Shown one piece after another: positions 24,347-33,176 of a stretch of 64,000 nucleotides of DNA. Location of the stretch: contig OY970256.1 in assembly GCA_963715565.1 (NCBI GenBank), forward strand, positions 3,348,001 through 3,412,000. Reading direction: 5' to 3'. A model generated the notes under the pieces. The model ran no database searches and had not been told where the DNA came from. It saw only the letters and a list, made by a program, of their open reading frames with translations. How positions within the stretch are numbered: the stretch's first letter is position 1; each line of letters starts with the position of its first letter. The position numbers were made by a program, and so were the translations under genes. The DNA comes from JACVRN01 sp963715565 (lineage in GTDB: Bacteria; Acidobacteriota; Blastocatellia; Pyrinomonadales; Pyrinomonadaceae).

Positions 24347-24742
24347 ATGTCAGTTGAGAATCAAGAGAGCGAAGCACAGGTCATTCTCGAAATCGAGCAC
24401 AAGACATTTGAAGCCATCAAGCTGGGAGATGCGGAAGCGCTCCGCAATATTCTCGCGGACGACTTTGTCTATCGCACTCCGACGGGCGAGGACACAAACA
24501 AGACGGACTTCATCAAAGCCGCGACGACGATGCCCTTTAAGATTCTCTCTGTCTGGGGCGAGAACCTGCGCGTCCAATTCTATCAGGAGACGGCTGTGCT
24601 GACCGGCGTCCAGCACGCACAGGTCGAGGATCAGGACGGCAAAGAAATCACCAGCTCCGTAGCCTTCACAGACATCTTCGTCAAACACGACAACCGCTGG
24701 CTCATGACACTGGCCTTCGGCGTGGAAATCTTAACGCAGTGA
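24347..24742 (+). CDS. NTF2-like (SnoaL/DUF4440) protein
   Basis: The protein has 131 residues from the ATG at 24347. An alpha+beta cone fold is indicated by the N-terminal helices IEHKTFEAIKLGDAEALRNI followed by LADDFVYRTPTGEDTNKTDF and the strands LRVQFYQETAVLTGV and NRWLMTLAF. This fits DUF4440/SnoaL-type proteins, which may be ligand-binding or enzymatic. No specific activity is predictable. The stop codon and last residue (CAG TGA) coincide with the start of hairpin H12. Confidence 0.85.
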   Translation: MSVENQESEAQVILEIEHKTFEAIKLGDAEALRNILADDFVYRTPTGEDTNKTDFIKAATTMPFKILSVWGENLRVQFYQETAVLTGVQHAQVEDQDGKEITSSVAFTDIFVKHDNRWLMTLAFGVEILTQ

Positions 24743-24807
24743 CAAGTGACAAGTGACAAGAGAAAACATCTTCTTGCTTGTCACTTGTCACCTGTCACTT
24801 GTCACTG
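24737..24807. repeat. Heptamer-arm hairpin H12 between convergent genes
   Basis: cagtgacaagtgacaagtga... (24737-24760) faces cttgtcacttgtcacctgtc... (24777-24807), unit AGTGACA. The right arm has one more unit than the left. Both neighbouring genes end inside it: the NTF2-like gene on the left and the 4Fe-4S ferredoxin (GSDK and stop) on the right. Confidence 0.92.
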
Positions 24808-25040
24808 CCGTTTCCGTCGCTGCCGATGGCTTCGACGGGGCAGGAGGCGAGGGCTTCTTCGCAGAGGTGTTGTTCTTCTTCCGTTGCGGGTTGTTTGCAG
24901 ACGTAGGAGTAGCCTTTATCGTCCGCGCGTGTGAAGTTGTCGGGCGCTGTATCACGACACACGTCGCAATCTATACAGGTAGAGTCCACGTAATACGCGC
25001 CCGCGACGTTTTCTTCTACGCGATCTTTCGGATCAGCCAA
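24795..25040 (-). CDS. 4Fe-4S ferredoxin
   Basis: The protein has 81 residues from a TTG at 25040. No ATG or GTG is available close to the domain. The TTG is followed by ADPKDRVEENV, the usual beginning of this family, and a GAGGG lies upstream. Ligands are in DSTCIDCDVCRDTAPDNF (Cys-x2-Cys-x2-Cys) and ASCPVEAIG, enough for one 4Fe-4S cluster. A further pair of Cys (SYVCKQ, QHLCEE) may form a disulfide. It is a cytoplasmic electron carrier, possibly a donor or acceptor for the KorAB enzyme. Confidence 0.88.
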   Translation of the reverse strand: MADPKDRVEENVAGAYYVDSTCIDCDVCRDTAPDNFTRADDKGYSYVCKQPATEEEQHLCEEALASCPVEAIGSDGNGSDK

Positions 25041-25143
25041 AACTCTGCCCTCTTCGGACTCCCCTTTGCGCTCCGACCCGTCACGCGCACCACCAAAGCG
25101 CCATGACGGGCCGAGCACCGAACGGCAAACTATAACAGAAGGC

Positions 25144-25228
25144 AGTGACAAGTGACGAGTGACAAGTGACAAGATAAAGCAGCTTCTCTTTTCTCTTGCT
25201 TGTCACTTGTCACTCGTCACTTGTCACT
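25144..25228. repeat. Heptamer-arm hairpin H13, perfect 30-bp arms
   Basis: Arms 25144-25173 and 25199-25228 are perfect complements of agtgacaagtgacgagtgac... type. The arm sequence is identical to that of H16 at 34.8 kb. It lies directly 3' of fumC. Confidence 0.95.
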
Positions 25229-25233
25229 GCTTT

Positions 25234-26658
25234 TCATGGGTGCGTCATCTCTTCCGGCTTGACGTACTCGTCAAACTGCTCGCCCGTGAGCAGCCCTAAT
25301 TCGATGGCCGAATCCTTCAGTGAGATGCCTTTCTTGTGCGCGTTCTTGGCAATCTTCGCGGCGTTGTCATAGCCTATGTGCGGGTTCAGCGCCGTGACCA
25401 GCATGAGCGAGTTTTTGAGATGCTCATTGATGCGCTCGCGGTTCAGCTCTATGCCTTCGACGCAGTGCTCAACAAAGCTATGGCAGGCGTCTTTCAAGAG
25501 CCTTATCGAATGCAACAGGTTGTGAATCATCACGGGGTTGAAGACGTTTAACTCGAAGTTGCCCTGCGAGCCCGCGAAGCCTATGGCCGCGTCGTTGCCG
25601 AAGACCTGCACGGCGACCATCGTCATCATCTCGCTCTGCGTAGGATTAACCTTGCCGGGCATGATGGAAGAACCGGGCTCGTTCTCCGGCAGGACCAGCT
25701 CTCCAAGACCCGCGCGCGGCCCCGAAGCCAGCCAGCGTATGTCGTTGGCAATCTTCATCAAGGATCCGCCGAGCGTCTTCAAAGCCCCGCTCGCAAACAC
25801 CATCTCGTCATGCGCCGACAGCGCCGCGAACTTGTTCGGATGCGACGTAAAAGGCAACCCCGTCAGCTCAGCAATCTTCTTTGACGCGCGCTCCGCAAAC
25901 TCCGGGTGCGAGTTCAAACCCGTGCCGACAGCCGTGCCGCCAATCGCTAGGTCATAAAGCCCCGGCAGCACCATCTTTAATCTTTCGACGTCGCGGTCCA
26001 GCAGACTCGCCCACCCGCCCATCTCCTGCCCCACCGTCAGAGGCGTAGCATCCTGCAAGTGCGTGCGTCCAATCTTAACCACGTCCGCGAACTCTTCAGC
26101 CTTCGCCCCAATCGCATCACGCAGACGCTCTACCTCCACGATGAGCTTGTTCATCTCCTCCGCCGCCGCGATATGCATAGCCGTCGGGAAAGTATCGTTC
26201 GACGACTGCGACATGTTCACATGATCGTTCGGGTGCACAGGCTCCTTGCTTCCCATCACCCCGCCCGCGATTTCTATCGCACGATTCGAGATGACCTCGT
26301 TGGCATTCATGTTGGTCTGCGTCCCGCTCCCCGTCTGCCACACACGCAAAGGAAAATGCTCATCCAGCTTCCCCTCGATTACCTCATCCGCCGCCTGCTC
26401 TATCAGCCGCGCCTTCTCTGGAGGCAACTTCCCCAACTCCTCATTCACCAGCGCCGCAGCCTTCTTCAAAACCCCCAGCGCCCGCACCATCTCGCGCGGC
26501 ATCACATCCTCGCCAACATCAAAATGCACCAACGACCGCGCCGTCTGCGCCCCCCAATACCTATCCGACGGAACCTCTATCTCCCCCATCGAATCCCCTT
26601 CAAGACGCATCTCCAACGTCTCGTCGTCCTGCCCCTTCGCCTTCTTCGATTGCGACAT
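25234..26658 (-). CDS. fumC: Fumarate hydratase, class II
   Basis: The protein has 474 residues from the ATG at 26658. A GTG at 26691 is the alternative. The aspartase/fumarase signature GSSIMPGKVNPTQ is intact. So are QTGSGTQTNMNANEV, the substrate loop SQSSNDTFPTAMH and the catalytic region KIGRTHLQDATPLTVGQE. It hydrates fumarate to malate in the TCA cycle, and being class II it does not need a Fe-S cluster. Distinguishing it from aspartase is not fully possible, but the residues fit FumC. It is a single transcription unit. Confidence 0.95.
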   Translation of the reverse strand: MSQSKKAKGQDDETLEMRLEGDSMGEIEVPSDRYWGAQTARSLVHFDVGEDVMPREMVRALGVLKKAAALVNEELGKLPPEKARLIEQAADEVIEGKLDEHFPLRVWQTGSGTQTNMNANEVISNRAIEIAGGVMGSKEPVHPNDHVNMSQSSNDTFPTAMHIAAAEEMNKLIVEVERLRDAIGAKAEEFADVVKIGRTHLQDATPLTVGQEMGGWASLLDRDVERLKMVLPGLYDLAIGGTAVGTGLNSHPEFAERASKKIAELTGLPFTSHPNKFAALSAHDEMVFASGALKTLGGSLMKIANDIRWLASGPRAGLGELVLPENEPGSSIMPGKVNPTQSEMMTMVAVQVFGNDAAIGFAGSQGNFELNVFNPVMIHNLLHSIRLLKDACHSFVEHCVEGIELNRERINEHLKNSLMLVTALNPHIGYDNAAKIAKNAHKKGISLKDSAIELGLLTGEQFDEYVKPEEMTHP

Positions 26659-26862
26659 AAAAGATTCCACCACCTTCTCCGGCAAGCCCACTCCCGCCCA
26701 AATTTATATACGTCTAGCCCTATCTTAAAGTTGAATTTGCTTACGCCCCAGTTTATATCAGAAGGCCCACGCGACGACAGCCACGGGAGAAGCAATCTTG
26801 ATTCCCTGTCATACTCTTGCTGAAAGAACAGCACGGAGCACGCCACGGCTCGTCATCTTCTA

Positions 26863-29301
26863 CTATTCTTCAACTGTTAAGCTGGACAAGCCGCTTCCAC
26901 GCTGCTTCTTTGTTACCCGCTCCAAACCCGCACGTGCTGTCCCCGCTATAGGCGACTTTAGTCTCTCAAAAATTTTCAACGCTTCACTATATAGCCGAGG
27001 GGCTTCAGCATTATCACCTTTGACTTCTGCCAGTAGCCCTAAGTTGAACAAGCTGATGGCGATGCCTTGCCTGTTACCGAGCTTCTTCTCGATTTCTAAA
27101 CTCTCATCGTATAGTCGCCGCGCATCCTCTATTTCGCCTTGACCTTGTGCAATTATCCCCAAATCATTGAGAGTAGCTGCGATGCCGCTTTGATCATCCA
27201 ACCTCCTTTTAATTTCCAAGCTCTCATTATAGAGTCGCCGCGCATCCCCTATTTCGCCTTGACCTTGTGCGATTATCGCCATCTGGTGAAGAGCGCTGGC
27301 GATGTTCCTGTCATAACCCAGCCCCTTTTTAATTTCCACGCTCTCATCATAGAATCGCCGCGCTTTTTCTAATTCTCCCTGCTGCTTTAGAATCGAAGCT
27401 AAATTATTCAGGACAGCGGCGACGCCCTCCTGCTGGTTAAGGCTTTTATAAATCTCAAGGCTTTCCTCGTAAAGCTGCCGCGCATCCTTCAAATAGCCTA
27501 GGTCTTTATATGTTCTAGCTACATAATGCTTAAAAATTGCGGTTGATTTGGGTATTTCTGCGTTATACGCTGCCCGCAAAGCCTGTTCGCCACGTTGAAT
27601 CACTTCGTCCCAGTAACCGCGAACATATAGAAATGCTACCACCACAGCACAAGTCTCCAGCAAGCTGTTCCAGTCTTTCATCTCATAAGCCTCGTCCAGC
27701 GTTGTTAGCAGATTCCCTTTTTCCCTTTCAAGTGCGTCGTAATCTTCCGGGGTAGGTGACTGATGAGCTTCGGTGTAGCTCCGAAAGTAAGCAATAAAGT
27801 GCTGCCGGAATTCAGCGGCGCGTTCGTCTTTTGAGAGGCGCGACGAGGCTAAACTGCGCGTCAAGCCGTTGATAGTGAAGCGACGATTTTGCTCAAGCCC
27901 TTTTATCAACCACAGGTCGCGTAAAATTTTGACCGCTTCGTTAAGGCGATTCTGGTCGTCGCCGAATCCGGCCACTGCCGCCAGTGCTTTGCGGGTAGCG
28001 TTCGGCGCGAAAAGAGAGAGGGCGAGCAGAGCGGCACGCCCATCGTCGCCCAACTGCGTAAGATTAAAAGAGCGGTCGAAAACGCGCTCGGCGGCGTCGC
28101 CTACGCCATGTTCCAATTCTTCGAGCACGGTGTTCGGCTCTTTCGCTTGATCAATCTGCGCCACAATCCATTCCATCACGAATGGATTAGCTTCTGCCGT
28201 CTCGTAGATGCGCTGGCGAACTTCAGTGGAGAAAATTTGCGGGTCTTGCGTCTGCTCGATGAGGCGTTTTAAAAACTCCTCGGCCTCATCCGGCGACATG
28301 GCGGAGATGATGATGTTCCGCGTCTTTTCAATTCTCTGGCGTGAAGTGATGAGCGCGGAACGCCTTGTGCTATCAAGCCATGTTTCGATGCTTCGTTGCT
28401 CATCGGGCGGAATCGTTTCGTAATTATCGAGCACGACAAGGGCGGGCGGGTTTGCGACGAGCGCGCGGACCTGCGCTTCTTTTTCTTCCGGTTTGAGCGT
28501 GCGCAAACCAGGCTGGCCCAATTGTGTTGCGATGTCGTCGAGCAGAGCCGAGAAGGAGAAGCTTGCGCGTGCTGTAACGTCGCTCCACACGACGCGACCT
28601 TCGTAAGCTTCTTCCAAAGTACGTGCGGCCTCTGCTGCAAGAGTCGTTTTGCCAACCCCTCCCGGCCCGGAGAGTGTCACCGGTTGATTCTTGCGCAGTG
28701 CAAGTTCCTCGTTCAAACGTTCTACGATGTCACGTCCTTCCGCGTCCGTGCGCGCCACAAAGCCAATTATCGGCGGACGAGGGATGAGTGAAGACGCCGG
28801 AAGTTTTACAGGCTTCGCTGTCTCGCGTCGCTGGCGCGAAGCGAGCAGAACTTCAACGAGTTTTTCTACGCCTGATGAAACAATCTCAAATGCTTCGTCT
28901 TTATCCGGCCAACTAGTAACAGGCTTAATATTAGTAGGAAGACCTTGAATCTTCCCGAAGGGAGCACCTTTCCAGTTAACATGGCGAAGAAAGATGGGGA
29001 TGACGCGCGCTTCTCTCGCCTCGTGCCGCTCCATAGCGCGCGTCATCTCTATATCGTAGCAATAGTCTGAATCGATGAAGTCGGGGCTGATGAGTAAGAG
29101 AATGATGTCGGCGGACTCTAAGTGCTCATCAATCTTGTCCTTCCATTCCTCGCCTGCGCCGATTTGACGATCATGCCAGACCGTGACGAGGCCACGCCGC
29201 TCTAACATTTTGAGATGTTTTTTTAACTCTTTCCTCAGTTCTTCATCCCTGTGAGAGTAAGAGCAGAAGATTTCGAGAATCCTACTGGGCTGAGAGTCCA
29301 C
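26863..29301 (-). CDS. TIR / NB-ARC (STAND) / TPR protein
   Basis: The protein has 812 residues from a GTG at 29301, the nearest start to the domain. A GGAAAGGAG lies 12 bases upstream. Residues 8-125 form a TIR domain (IFCSYSHRDEELRKELK, DIILLLISPDFIDSDYCY), with a conserved acidic residue (Glu 85) in the position of the NADase catalytic Glu. An NB-ARC ATPase follows, with P-loop SGPGGVGKTTLAAEA at about 210-224 and Walker B ALVVLDN. The C-terminal third holds at least four TPR units (RQLYEESLEI, RRFYDESVEI, RRLYNESLEI, RRLYDESLEI). Such proteins sense infection or stress and may deplete NAD. Role here is inferred. No companion gene is recognised. Confidence 0.88.
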   Translation of the reverse strand: MDSQPSRILEIFCSYSHRDEELRKELKKHLKMLERRGLVTVWHDRQIGAGEEWKDKIDEHLESADIILLLISPDFIDSDYCYDIEMTRAMERHEAREARVIPIFLRHVNWKGAPFGKIQGLPTNIKPVTSWPDKDEAFEIVSSGVEKLVEVLLASRQRRETAKPVKLPASSLIPRPPIIGFVARTDAEGRDIVERLNEELALRKNQPVTLSGPGGVGKTTLAAEAARTLEEAYEGRVVWSDVTARASFSFSALLDDIATQLGQPGLRTLKPEEKEAQVRALVANPPALVVLDNYETIPPDEQRSIETWLDSTRRSALITSRQRIEKTRNIIISAMSPDEAEEFLKRLIEQTQDPQIFSTEVRQRIYETAEANPFVMEWIVAQIDQAKEPNTVLEELEHGVGDAAERVFDRSFNLTQLGDDGRAALLALSLFAPNATRKALAAVAGFGDDQNRLNEAVKILRDLWLIKGLEQNRRFTINGLTRSLASSRLSKDERAAEFRQHFIAYFRSYTEAHQSPTPEDYDALEREKGNLLTTLDEAYEMKDWNSLLETCAVVVAFLYVRGYWDEVIQRGEQALRAAYNAEIPKSTAIFKHYVARTYKDLGYLKDARQLYEESLEIYKSLNQQEGVAAVLNNLASILKQQGELEKARRFYDESVEIKKGLGYDRNIASALHQMAIIAQGQGEIGDARRLYNESLEIKRRLDDQSGIAATLNDLGIIAQGQGEIEDARRLYDESLEIEKKLGNRQGIAISLFNLGLLAEVKGDNAEAPRLYSEALKIFERLKSPIAGTARAGLERVTKKQRGSGLSSLTVEE

Positions 29302-29460
29302 GGTGCGGCGAAACTCCTTTCCGAGTCTGCCGGAAACTATAACATAAGCATTGCATTCGCGTTGATGTGTGTATCGCTGTGGTGAGTTGTTAGAGAGAAG
29401 AAAGTTAAAGAGATTGGAGATTCGTTTTGGCGTTGCTCGCACAATGTTGCGTCGCCATTT

Positions 29461-30273
29461 TTACAAATCCAGAATCGATGCTGTTGCGAGGCGGGGGTTG
29501 GGGCGGCGGAAGTGGTCCTGGAGGTTGTCGCGGGCGGCGTCGAGGAAGACGTTGAGGAGGCGGGGGCGCTTTATTAAAAGACGAAGGCCGTCGGTGGAGA
29601 TGTGGGTGGTGAGTTGGAGGTGGGCTTTGAGGGAAGGGTGGAAGTTGAGGAGGTTGTGGCGGTGGTCGGCGCGTAGGTCTATGAGGCTGTCTATGAGGCA
29701 GCCGAGTTCGCCGACTTCGGTGAAGAAGGAGCGTAGGGCTTGATGGTTGGTTTGGAGATGCGGCTCTATCAGTAGGTAGGAGATGTCTGCGGTGAGGTGG
29801 CCGACGAGGCGGCGGGCGCGTATGTAATCGCAGGGTGCGCTCGCTTGTTGCTCCTGTAAGACTGCGTCGTAGAGGTCTTCGAGCTTTGATAAAACGATGG
29901 GGTAAGCATGCGGGGCGATGTGGCTCTTGAAGATTTCGGTGACGAGTTTGAGGGAGCAGTGTTTTGTCTCTTCGTCGAAGCGTGGAAAGGGAAAGCGTAG
30001 GCGACGGAGGATTTCTTCTCCGGCGTCGAGTCCTGTGCCGTCGAGGGCGTCGTCCGCGATGCCTATGAAGAGATAGTAGGCGTGGAGCGTCGCTTCCGTG
30101 GCGGGGCGGTCGTAGGCGACGCGGAAGTAGTCTATGCATTTGGAGATGCGGCGGGGAATGTGAACGTAGTGTGCGTACCTGGGATTGGCGGAGATGGCGC
30201 GGTAGAGGCGACGAATCGTAGCGTCTGCGCGCAAGGGGTCTGCGGTGGTGGCGGTCTCGGTCACGCAAGCCAT
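29461..30273 (-). CDS. Class I isoprenoid-synthase-like protein
   Basis: The protein has 270 residues from the ATG at 30273. Upstream codons in the frame are Arg-rich noise. It is nearly all helical. An acidic first motif is in GIADDALDGTG and a second in GCLIDSLIDLRADHRHN, spaced like the DDxxD and second Asp-rich motifs of class I terpene and prenyl synthases. The overall similarity is weak. It could be a terpene-synthase relative or a DUF5685-type protein. No isoprenoid pathway gene is adjacent. The alternative reading frames in this stretch are long because of GC skew and are rejected. Confidence 0.65.
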   Translation of the reverse strand: MACVTETATTADPLRADATIRRLYRAISANPRYAHYVHIPRRISKCIDYFRVAYDRPATEATLHAYYLFIGIADDALDGTGLDAGEEILRRLRFPFPRFDEETKHCSLKLVTEIFKSHIAPHAYPIVLSKLEDLYDAVLQEQQASAPCDYIRARRLVGHLTADISYLLIEPHLQTNHQALRSFFTEVGELGCLIDSLIDLRADHRHNLLNFHPSLKAHLQLTTHISTDGLRLLIKRPRLLNVFLDAARDNLQDHFRRPNPRLATASILDL

Positions 30274-30377
30274 AAGGGGGTTTTGGTGCTCTGCGCGGCG
30301 GAAATTTTTGTTACGGCACAACGAGAGCGCCGTGGGCTGTTCACAGTTTACATCTTTAGAGGGATGAGCGGGTAGCT

Positions 30378-31022
30378 TTATCGGCTTGACTCTAAATGGT
30401 CTGACGAGCGGCTGGTCAAAACCGCGTAGCCGAGCAAGCCGAACGCGATGGTGGTGAAGAAGCCGAAGAGGATGGCGCTTTCTCTTAATCCACTGAGAGC
30501 GCCGACGGCGAAGAAGGCGGGCAGAGCAAGCCCGCATAAAAGAGGTACGAAGCGGCGAGGGACGCGCCACACGCCTGCTTTCAAAACCATCAGGCCAACG
30601 ACCAGCATGAAGAGGTGGCTGAGCGGCCACGCCGCGTCCGTGACCTTGAAGAAGAGTGTGCTACGGTCAGGGCTCGGATTAAACATCTCCTGTATGGAGA
30701 AGAGCGCGGCGAGTAGAAGACCGACGAGCTGCACGACGAAGACAATCCTGCTCGCGAGGCCGCGACCCGTGACGCGCAAGCGCCGCATAGCTATCACGCT
30801 CGCCGTCCACCCGCAGAGATAGACCAGACCGAGTGCGCCGACCACAACATGGTTACGGTTATTCGTCGCGTCAATCCAGCCGAACAAGAGAAACTGCACC
30901 AGCAGCATGGGGCTGCCGATGATTCCAAGGATGCCCAGTACGCGCAGGCTCAGACCAGATTCAGAACGTGCGGTGGTGGTCGCGGCTGTGCGGTCTTCCG
31001 CTGTGTGTTCTTCTGCGGACAT
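30378..31022 (-). CDS. Hypothetical membrane protein, six predicted helices
   Basis: This 214-residue protein has a polar N-terminal tail of 25 residues (Thr, Ala, Glu rich), followed by about six hydrophobic segments (ILGIIGSPMLLVQFLLFG, VVLVGLLLAALFSI and LFMLVVGLMVLKAG type). I do not recognise the family. The start is the ATG after a TTG. It is 21 bases downstream of the zinc metallopeptidase on the same strand, so the two are likely co-transcribed. Confidence 0.75.
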   Translation of the reverse strand: MSAEEHTAEDRTAATTTARSESGLSLRVLGILGIIGSPMLLVQFLLFGWIDATNNRNHVVVGALGLVYLCGWTASVIAMRRLRVTGRGLASRIVFVVQLVGLLLAALFSIQEMFNPSPDRSTLFFKVTDAAWPLSHLFMLVVGLMVLKAGVWRVPRRFVPLLCGLALPAFFAVGALSGLRESAILFGFFTTIAFGLLGYAVLTSRSSDHLESSR

Positions 31023-31043
31023 CAAAATCGTCTCTCTTACGTC

Positions 31044-31892
31044 TCAAAGGCTTCTAGTGTTGAAGGTGTCGCCGTTGCGCAGGTCGCCTGTTTCAAAGCC
31101 GCGACGGAACCAGCGCACGCGCTGCTCTGAAGTGCCGTGCGTGAAAGAGTCCGGGACGACGTAGCCCTGGGACTCGCGCTGTAGACGGTCGTCGCCGATG
31201 GCTGTTGCGGCCCGCAATGCTTCTTCTATGTCGCCGGGTTCGAGCAAGCCTTTCTTCTGCGCGTAGTACGCCCAGACGCCTGCGTAGAAATCCGCCTGTA
31301 ACTCCAAACGCACGGAAAGCTGGTTCGCCTGAGCCTCGCTCATACGCGCGCGCATCGCGTCCACCTGTTTCATAGTACCGGTTATATTCTGTATGTGGTG
31401 GCCTATCTCGTGCGCGATGACGTAGGCTTGCGCGAAATCGCCGGGCGCGCGAAAGCGGCTCTTTAATTCACGAAAGAACGAGAGGTCGAGGTAAACTTTT
31501 TCGTCGCCGGGACAGTAGAAGGGGCCGACGGCTGCGCCTGCAATCCCGCAGGCAGAGCGCACCTGATCCGTAAAGAGCACAAGCTTAGGCGCTCTGTACT
31601 CCTGCCCCTGCTGTCGGAAAATATCGCGCCAGGTGTCTTCCGTGTCGGCCAGCACAACCCTGACGAATTTGACAAGCTCCTCTTCTTCCGGATTGACGGG
31701 GCGCTGGGTCTGTGTGCCGGGCTGGCCGCCGCCGCCTTGCAGGCGGTCGAGCACCACGCGCGGGTCAGCGCCAAATAGTAACGCCACCACCAGAAGGACG
31801 ACCGTGCCTATACCGCCGCCTACGGCCAACCCTGCGCGCGAGCCGCGCTGGTCTTCCACGTTAGAGCTTTCTCGCCGACCAAGCCAACGCAT
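31044..31892 (-). CDS. Neutral zinc metallopeptidase, YpfJ family
   Basis: This 282-residue protein has a short cytoplasmic N-terminus, one membrane helix (GIGTVVLLVVALLFG, residues 27-41) and a periplasmic domain with the zincin motif AHEIGHHIQNITG. The third ligand region is ELQADFYAGVW. CGIAGAAVGPFYCPGDEKVY and the end GDTFNTR are typical of the YpfJ/zinc metallopeptidase family. The family has predicted peptidase activity, but targets are unknown. Confidence 0.93.
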   Translation of the reverse strand: MRWLGRRESSNVEDQRGSRAGLAVGGGIGTVVLLVVALLFGADPRVVLDRLQGGGGQPGTQTQRPVNPEEEELVKFVRVVLADTEDTWRDIFRQQGQEYRAPKLVLFTDQVRSACGIAGAAVGPFYCPGDEKVYLDLSFFRELKSRFRAPGDFAQAYVIAHEIGHHIQNITGTMKQVDAMRARMSEAQANQLSVRLELQADFYAGVWAYYAQKKGLLEPGDIEEALRAATAIGDDRLQRESQGYVVPDSFTHGTSEQRVRWFRRGFETGDLRNGDTFNTRSL

Positions 31893-31966
31893 AATTTTTT
31901 CCCTCCGTGTTAATCCGTCTCAAGTGAAAAAGAGCGCCGTGCTGTTTAAGTCCAGAGACCAACAGA

Positions 31967-32959
31967 TCACTCGCTCTTAAAAGTCAGCAACAGCTCTACG
32001 CCTTTGTAAAGCCGCAGCGTGTTGCCGTCGAGCGCAAAGCGCGTGGCTGCCTCAAGCGCGCGCGTAAATTCCTGTTCGACGCGCATTACGTTCTGATCCA
32101 GACAAGCGCGCCGCGTTGTAATCACGCGCGAGAAACTGATGCGCGTGCCGTCGATTTGAAAGCCGCCCGACATGAGGTTACAGCCCGTGTTGCCCGAAAT
32201 AGCTTTCTTCTCACCATTGAACGTGATGAAAGCCTCGCCCGCGCTGACGCGTTCGCCTTTGATCTCCGTGAGCCGCCACTTGCGATTAAAGAGCGCTGAG
32301 CTGTCCGCATCGTTAGTCGAATCATTGCCCGTTGAATTGTTGCCCGTGCCGCCGCTTGGCTGGCAGACCGCAGTGGTCGAGACATTCATCGGCACGACCA
32401 GCGGCGCATCGTCGCGGTTAACTTCGTAATCCACATAGCTCATCTCAGACGGGCAGCAGAGCGCGTCTTCTTCCTTGTAGCGCGCAAAATCCGCAGTGAT
32501 GCGCGTGGGGCTTATGAGCCGCAGGTTCGTGAGCGCGCCGTCCATGCGCGACGCCATCAAATCGGGCGAGAGCGTTCCCGCATAGCGGCCTTCCCAGTAG
32601 ACAAACGCTTGATAGCCCATCGGGCGACACATGCCGTCAACACCGGACAAAGCCGTGATGACTTTAGTGTCCGAGTAAGATTGCACAGGCCCGTAGAGCG
32701 TCCAGCCTGCGCGCACCAGCGCACGCTCGGCAGGGCTCTCCGGCTGGCGCACAATCACGCGGCAAGTTCCCGTAATGGGTTCGCTGCGCCCCCTCAAAGG
32801 ACGCGGCAAGCTGCCCATACGCTTATTCCAATTCACGATGCGCCGGTCCAACCACGGAGCATCCTGTCCCGAAGCCTGTCCGCTCGCCCGACAAAAAATC
32901 TCGACCGGCGACAAAATCAGTAGCGTCGCGAGGAGCAGTAACGCACCGAGCCTTTTCAT
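31967..32959 (-). CDS. Exported protein with LppP/LprE-like and META domains
   Basis: The protein has 330 residues from the ATG at 32959, which has a GGAGGA ribosome site. A signal peptide begins MKRLGALLLLATLLIL. The middle section (QAFVYWEGRYAGTLSPDLM, then EEDALCCPSEMSYVDYEV) resembles the LppP/LprE lipoprotein family known mainly from actinobacteria. After an Asn/Ser/Thr linker, the last 110 residues are a META/HslJ domain (WRLTEIKGERV, GNTGCNLMSGG, TTRRACLDQNVM). The protein is exported. Three to six Cys may form disulfides. The joint architecture is uncommon. Confidence 0.85.
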   Translation of the reverse strand: MKRLGALLLLATLLILSPVEIFCRASGQASGQDAPWLDRRIVNWNKRMGSLPRPLRGRSEPITGTCRVIVRQPESPAERALVRAGWTLYGPVQSYSDTKVITALSGVDGMCRPMGYQAFVYWEGRYAGTLSPDLMASRMDGALTNLRLISPTRITADFARYKEEDALCCPSEMSYVDYEVNRDDAPLVVPMNVSTTAVCQPSGGTGNNSTGNDSTNDADSSALFNRKWRLTEIKGERVSAGEAFITFNGEKKAISGNTGCNLMSGGFQIDGTRISFSRVITTRRACLDQNVMRVEQEFTRALEAATRFALDGNTLRLYKGVELLLTFKSE

Positions 32960-33022
32960 ACGGAATTCCTCCGCGCACATATTATGAGCCTGTAATTCAG
33001 AGTAGCAAGTCATCCGAGGCAG

Positions 33023-33176
33023 ATTCAAACAGGGATGGACAGGATAGACAGGATAAAAGCAATGCAAAAGTCAAAATGCAAAATGATGAAAGAAAAGCTA
33101 TTCTTTAATTCTGCACTTTGCACTTTGCATTTATCACTTCTTCTGTATCCTGTTCATCCTGTCTATCCCTGTTAAT
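33023..33176. repeat. Composite nested hairpin H14, family C copy 1
   Basis: An outer inverted pair, attcaaacagggatggacag... with ...ctgtctatccctgttaat, encloses an inner pair, gcaatgcaaaagtcaaaatg... with ...ctttgcactttgcattt. The inner arms are built of TGCAAAA-type heptamers. The same two-layer structure occurs at 51695-51844. Confidence 0.88.

Noticed and set aside
24737..24807. Direct repeats that might suggest a CRISPR array
   Set aside because: Units are seven bases with no spacers, and arrays are paired as inverted arms. No cas genes are present.
29405..30268. Pro/Arg/His-rich minus-strand ORF of 287 residues
   Set aside because: It is another frame of the isoprenoid-synthase-like gene. 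Its composition is biased with no domain pattern.
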